64,000 nucleotides of DNA from Henricia sp. BOLD:AAB3569 (Eukaryota; Echinodermata; Asteroidea; Spinulosida; Echinasteridae). The position numbers were made by a program, and so were the translations under genes. The notes under the pieces were generated by a model, which saw only the letters and a program-made list of their open reading frames with translations, made no database searches and had not been told where the DNA came from. Where the stretch lies: assembly GCA_037783545.1 (NCBI GenBank), contig JBBELK010000028.1, forward strand, positions 1-64,000. Direction: 5' to 3'. How positions within the stretch are numbered: position 1 is the stretch's first letter; each line of letters begins with the position of its first letter. This document shows, one piece after another, positions 61,809 through 64,000 of this stretch.

Positions 61809-64000
61809 TGAGTCAACGGCCGTACAAATGTACACCAGCGCATGCGCAGCGCAGGGTGTCCCAACAGCCACGGTTAGGGGAATAACCACGTAGCCGAGCT
61901 CCGCTTTCCCTAAACTCTGACATTTCTCCGTCATTTCCCAGCGAAAATCTGTCAATTTTGCATGACAAGTGCGGAATATATACAGTTTGGAGCATGCAAA
62001 ATGTGAAGTTGGTTGGAAAATTCCTTGATTTCCAAATTTGCCGGCATTTGGGACACACTTTGACCTAATTCCCGTCACAATCTGGGGTGAGTCAACGGCC
62101 GTACAAATGTACACCAGCGCAGCGCAGGGTGTCCCAACAGCCACGGTTAGGGGAATAACCACGTAGCCGAGCTCCGCTTTCCCTAAACTCTGAAATTTCT
62201 CCGTCATTTCCCAGCGAAAATCTGTCAATTGGGCATGAAAATTGCGGAATATATACAGTTTGGAGCATGCAAAATTTGAAGTTGGTTGGAAAATTCCTTG
62301 ATTTCCAAATTTGCCGGCATTTGGGACACACTTTGACCTAATTCCCGTCACAATCTGGGGTGAGTCAACGGCCGTACAAATGTACACAAGCGCAGCGCAG
62401 GGTGTCCCAACAGCCACGGTTAGGGGAATAACCACGTAGCCGAGCTCCGCTTTCCCTAAACTCTGAAATTTCTCCGTCATTTCCCAGCGAAAATCTGTCA
62501 ATTTTGCATGACAAGTGCGGAATATATACAGTTTGGAGCATGCAAAATTTGAAGTTGGTTGTAAAAAATTCCTTGATTTCCAAATTTGCCGGCATTTGGG
62601 ACACACTTTGACCTAATTCCCGTCACAATCTGGGGTGAGTCAACGGCCGTACAAATGTACACAAGCGCAGGGCAGGGTGTCCCAACAGCCACGGTTAGGG
62701 GAATAACCACGTAGCCGAGCTCCGCTTTCCCTAAACTCTGAAATTTATCCGTCATTTCCCAGCGAAAATCTGTCAATGTTGCATGACAAGTGCGGAATAT
62801 ATACAGTTTGGAGCATGCAAAATTTGAAGTTGGTTGGAAAATTCCTTGATTTCCAAATTTGCCGGCATTTGGGACACACTTTGACCTAATTCCCGTCACA
62901 ATCTGGGGTGAGTCAACGGCCGTACAAATGTACACCAGCGCATGCGCAGCGCAGGGTGTCCCAACAGCCACGGTTAGGGGAATAACCACGTAGCCGAGCT
63001 CCGCTATCCCTAAACTCTGAAATTTCTCCGTTATTTCCCAGCGAAAATCTGTCAATTTTGCATGACAAGTGCGGAATATATACAGTTTGGAGCATGCCAA
63101 ATTTGAAGTTGGTTGGAAAATTCCTTGATTTCCAAATTTGCCGGCATTTGGGACACACGTTGACATAATTCCCGTCACAATCTGGGGTGAGTCAACGGCC
63201 GTACAAATGTACACAAGCGCAGCGCAGGGTGTCCCAACAGCCACGGTTAGGGGAATAACCACGTAGCCGAGCTCCGCTTTCACTAAACTCTGAAATTTCT
63301 CAGTCATTTCCCAACGAAAATCTGTCAATTTTGCATGACAAGTGCGGAATATATACAGTTTGGAGCATGCAAAATTTGAAGTTGGTTGGAAAATTCCTTG
63401 ATTTCCAAATTTGCCGGCATTTGGGACACACTTTGACCTAATTCCCGTCACAATCTGGGGTGAGTCAACGGCCGTACAAATGTACACCAGCGCATGCGCA
63501 GCGCAGGGTGTCCCAACAGCCACGGTTAGGGGAATAACCACGTAGCCGAGCTCCGCTTTCCCTAAACTCTGAAATTTCTCCGTCATTTCCCAGCGAAAAT
63601 CTGTCAATTTTGCATGACAAGTGCGGAATATATACAGTTTGGAGCATGCAAAATTTGAAGTTGGTTGGAAAATTCCTTGATTTCCAAATTTGCCGGCATT
63701 TGGGACACACTTTGACCTAATTCCCGTCACAATCTGGGGTGAGTCAACGGCCGTACAAATGTACACAAGCGCAGCGCAGGGTGTCGCAACAGCCACGGTT
63801 AGGGGAATAACCACGTAGCCGAGCTCCGCTTTCCCTAAACTCTGACATTTCTCCGTCATTTCCCAGCGAAAATCTGTCAATTTTGCATGACAAGTGCGGA
63901 ATATATACAGTTTGGAGCATGCAAAATGTGAAGTTGGTTGGAAAATTCCTTGATTTCCAAATTTGCCGGCATTTGGGACACACTTTGACCTAATTCCCGT

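Larger units (their letters stand above)
37385..64000 (-). repeat. Right satellite array, 273/275/279-bp monomers, ~97 copies, inverted to the left array
   Basis: Same monomer family as 1-29422 but on the opposite strand. The + strand reads CCTTGATTTCCAAATTTGCC, GAATATATACAGTTTGGAGC and CCACGTAGCCGAGCTCCGCT in that order. The arm-specific state is AAAGCGGAGCTC (unit orientation), against AAAACGGAGCTC on the left. Most units are 273 bp. A 279-bp form has six extra bases that create GCGCATGCGC, and a 275-bp form has AAAAAATTCC preceded by a T in place of a G. Units ending TGTACACAAGCG and TGTACACCAGCG alternate irregularly. The array starts mid-monomer at 37385, about 50 bp away in phase from where the left array breaks, and continues past the window edge. 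Confidence 0.97.

Noticed and set aside
1-64000. rRNA or tRNA repeat unit as the origin of the satellite
   Set aside because: I see no tRNA A/B box arrangement with a cloverleaf and no conserved rRNA words in the monomer.

Overview
The window is eukaryotic and almost certainly animal nuclear DNA dominated by satellite. It holds no convincing intact gene and no rRNA, tRNA or prokaryotic operon. The spacer is AT-leaning, rich in TACATGTA-type words and crowded with short terminal-inverted-repeat elements. That mix is familiar from marine invertebrate genomes (echinoderm, hemichordate, amphioxus or mollusc type), but the species cannot be fixed from the sequence.

Layout: (1) 1-29422 is a head-to-tail array of about 108 copies of a 273-bp monomer, read on the + strand. 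The window starts inside it, so its outer end is unseen. (2) 29423-37384 is an ~8-kb spacer of non-satellite DNA. (3) 37385-64000 is about 97 copies of the same monomer family on the - strand, running off the right edge. The two arrays therefore converge on the spacer as a very large inverted repeat with arms of at least 26.6 kb. The arms carry distinct monomer subfamilies: the left reads AAAACGGAGCTC where the right reads AAAGCGGAGCTC. They have therefore been homogenised separately.

The left array contains several higher-order duplications, a zone at 10.4-17.15 kb crowded with single-base indels, very uniform blocks (17.2-20.5 and 23.3-29.4 kb) and an island of four divergent 274-bp monomers (20.59-21.6 kb). 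The right array mixes 273-, 275- and 279-bp monomers in multi-monomer higher-order repeats with offsets of 827, 2198 and 3845 bp.

The spacer holds, in order: a short Lys/Arg-rich open tail abutting the array; an ~880-bp fold-back palindrome; a 223-bp MITE; an 857-bp element with 16-bp TIRs and a perfect 9-bp target duplication; a second MITE with the same GGGTCTTTC termini and an ATTA duplication; a 546-bp degenerate inverted repeat with an extra direct copy of its core; a TTAA-flanked piggyBac-type MITE; and a 1.5-kb A/B minisatellite. A ~167-bp TIR element inserted into that minisatellite and was later co-duplicated with it.

The long open frames in the arrays (up to 2082 codons) follow from the monomer being exactly 91 codons with one stop-free frame, and are not annotated as genes. 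No system of cooperating genes is visible. The interest lies in the inverted satellite architecture, its subfamily history and the nested elements of the spacer.
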